Positions 63,801 to 64,000 of a stretch of 64,000 nt of DNA are shown here, one piece after another. The stretch comes from Lachnospiraceae bacterium AC2029 (GTDB taxonomy: Bacteria > Bacillota > Clostridia > Lachnospirales > Lachnospiraceae): the NCBI GenBank assembly GCA_000703065.1, contig JNLK01000001.1, positions 2,254,001 to 2,318,000 on the forward strand. Direction: 5' to 3'. Under the pieces are notes generated by a model. That model was not told the origin of the DNA. It searched no databases and worked only from the letters and a program-made list of their open reading frames with translations. Position 1 is the first letter of the stretch, and each line of letters begins with the position of its first letter. The position numbers were made by a program, and so were the translations under genes.

Positions 63801-64000
63801 ATACCGTCTACTATTCGGCATGGTACTATAATGAGAACAACGTGATCCTCTGGGGTAAAATGGATATTCAGAATTGGGCGTATGTTTTGGATAAGGACAG
63901 CCTGAAGATGACGGACAGGCTGTCGGAACTGGTACTCTATGTTCCCGACACGGACACATTTATCATGAGCAGGGAGAACCGGAAGATAGGATCATTTAAA
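60881..64000 (+). CDS. TIR-transmembrane-repeat receptor-like protein, 3' end beyond window
   Basis: The frame has 1040 sense codons and runs off the right edge. AGGAG (60870-60874) precedes ATG 60881. Residues 1-165 form a TIR domain: 'YVYSAFISYKHNPDEKM', 'VFRDSTEFSG', 'FLIVIVSEETKNSPWVTQEI'. Glu95 in WVTQE matches the place of the NADase glutamate of SARM1-like TIRs. A membrane helix lies at about 195-215 ('ILTVGFAAILLLSAALIYFI'). A short helical part follows. The long remainder is beta-rich with repeated blades ('FVIDPTGRYLLCSD', 'FVSEDGKHLVFIA'), a likely WD40/quinoprotein-type propeller. Signalling or defence is possible. Confidence 0.9.
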   Translation, partial: MKEYVYSAFISYKHNPDEKMAATIQNQIEQYKVPRKLRSSALVDGNRMKKVFRDSTEFSGSHNLVQSIRDALSRSAFLIVIVSEETKNSPWVTQEIEFFLKEHDREHILTVLSNGKSPVDYYPEILVEVEIRDGVEKKADPLAVDYRKYDPDRGRRMKKANRRIYTNEFPRIIAPILGVSYDDLYKRQERYKRKRILTVGFAAILLLSAALIYFIWSRNRIDSNYREALEKQALVLAKDSMEALDHGDRVAAIDYALQALPNAKGNPEMPVTREAEYALSRAVDAYVVPGDPYHEVQIRKIALGNAVNDFVIDPTGRYLLCSDRKQNIKLFDVKTNTTLVDTKVSEGKLHNIVVCSGEFYLIISDQEGIKIRHLSKDGTITTKREISNSEVSSSQTAGLAVDDRIVLFRLNKDYDKNRALEIDEYWPGEERFESSQKPAYFERIDSVIYSESAEEFVFSCSFTDSEYGIGICRAEDKNPIYYSIGGERVDQFYTDGDRLYYCTGGPAILNISEHSMYYHDYTARITCMDKNTKNVIWQEEEKGSSYDPQTIHMKAYRQNGKDYVVTCVANGAHVYDAQSGRMVLECDYMDQALNIQAEDGLKVVLGNGKVSEIDPEEGTYTVSDSYNIDLIFAEAVHDSFMGKTVSFVVTPEYEVYIFCNGWGDASFSEILQRDSDIKIRAKAAGGTLAAICITEGDEDNGKLYLVDTKNDQVMWEKEMPFKAEEDDTELRFSDNGDRVIATKFTYYEKLEMAAFPVDGSEIEHTVITEEDLGGRFSGTVVFHTRETDGFLNLNKETVDDGAGEKREVEYLEMYTLGASGPERKRIRYPQETPDSNGLMNVDNGFVSEDGKHLVFIARTEGKVYDFVLYDLEKDTWHILKELSEESDYAYWKARAEFSERYLAVMNENENEIFLFGNENGELISGISRPGCLINSFSLHDDNSLYVFWADGIVERYDPGSGEKLAEIEIYTGYDTVYYSAWYYNENNVILWGKMDIQNWAYVLDKDSLKMTDRLSELVLYVPDTDTFIMSRENRKIGSFK

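Overview
The window looks like a Lachnospiraceae (Clostridia, Firmicutes) chromosome carrying most of an integrative and conjugative element (ICE). The reasons are strong AGGAGG-type ribosome binding sites, VaFE/SpaA surface proteins with an LPxTG-like anchor, a Gram-positive conjugation gene set of the kind common in gut Firmicutes, and abundant intrinsic terminators. No rRNA, tRNA or CRISPR array was seen. Family names come from reading motifs; no database search was run.

ICE part (left edge to about 43.9 kb; the left end lies outside the window). It begins with the 3' part of a giant cell-wall-anchored adhesin (2-6676) and a divergent membrane protein with a Thr/Pro stalk. A replication and maintenance block follows: ParB-like protein, small basic protein, SSB, DUF5688-type protein, small HTH protein, ArdC-like antirestriction/zincin protein, transposon-transfer-assisting-like protein and a DUF3991/toprim protein. 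The mobilisation genes are MobC-like protein, MOBP relaxase, PcfB-like protein, a degenerate ArdC/zincin-like protein and a VirD4-like coupling ATPase. The mating-pore genes are a Maff2/VirB2-like subunit, VirB6-like protein, PrgI/VirB3-like protein, VirB4 ATPase and a lysozyme-M23 cell-wall hydrolase. Three cargo blocks interrupt this backbone. Block 14.3-18.8 kb holds a flavin/PNPOx protein, DUF1801, a frameshifted GNAT, a CAT-like protein, a RimJ/L GNAT, a NifX-like protein and split chromate transporters. Block 24.7-26.1 kb holds a broken gene, a fluoride channel and a second PNPOx protein. Block 32-41.5 kb holds a secreted-protein locus, a regulator and two flavodoxin-fold proteins. The right end has a DUF6462-type protein, an RHH protein, a tyrosine integrase and a repeat-rich terminal region.

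The secreted-protein locus has the most unusual control region. A promoter leads into a c-di-GMP-I type riboswitch with its own terminator. Next comes a 43-codon leader ORF built on 14 copies of AGAGC, then a strong second terminator, then three exported proteins. Changing the repeat number by one or two units would move the leader stop codon to the exact base of the second terminator. This suggests phase-variable, ribosome-dependent attenuation combined with c-di-GMP sensing. An HD-GYP phosphodiesterase and a GGDEF cyclase lie 17-22 kb downstream in the chromosomal part.

Chromosomal part (about 44-64 kb). Gene remnants sit beside the ICE end. They are followed by a small membrane protein, a lipoprotein, an EamA transporter fused to a YtcJ-like amidohydrolase, the HD-GYP protein, an ABC exporter pair, a P-loop kinase-like protein, a C_GCAxxG_C_C protein, the GGDEF protein, a VOC protein, a TPM-like zinc-ribbon membrane protein, a CPBP protease, a MATE exporter, a histidine phosphatase and a TIR-transmembrane-repeat receptor that runs off the right edge.
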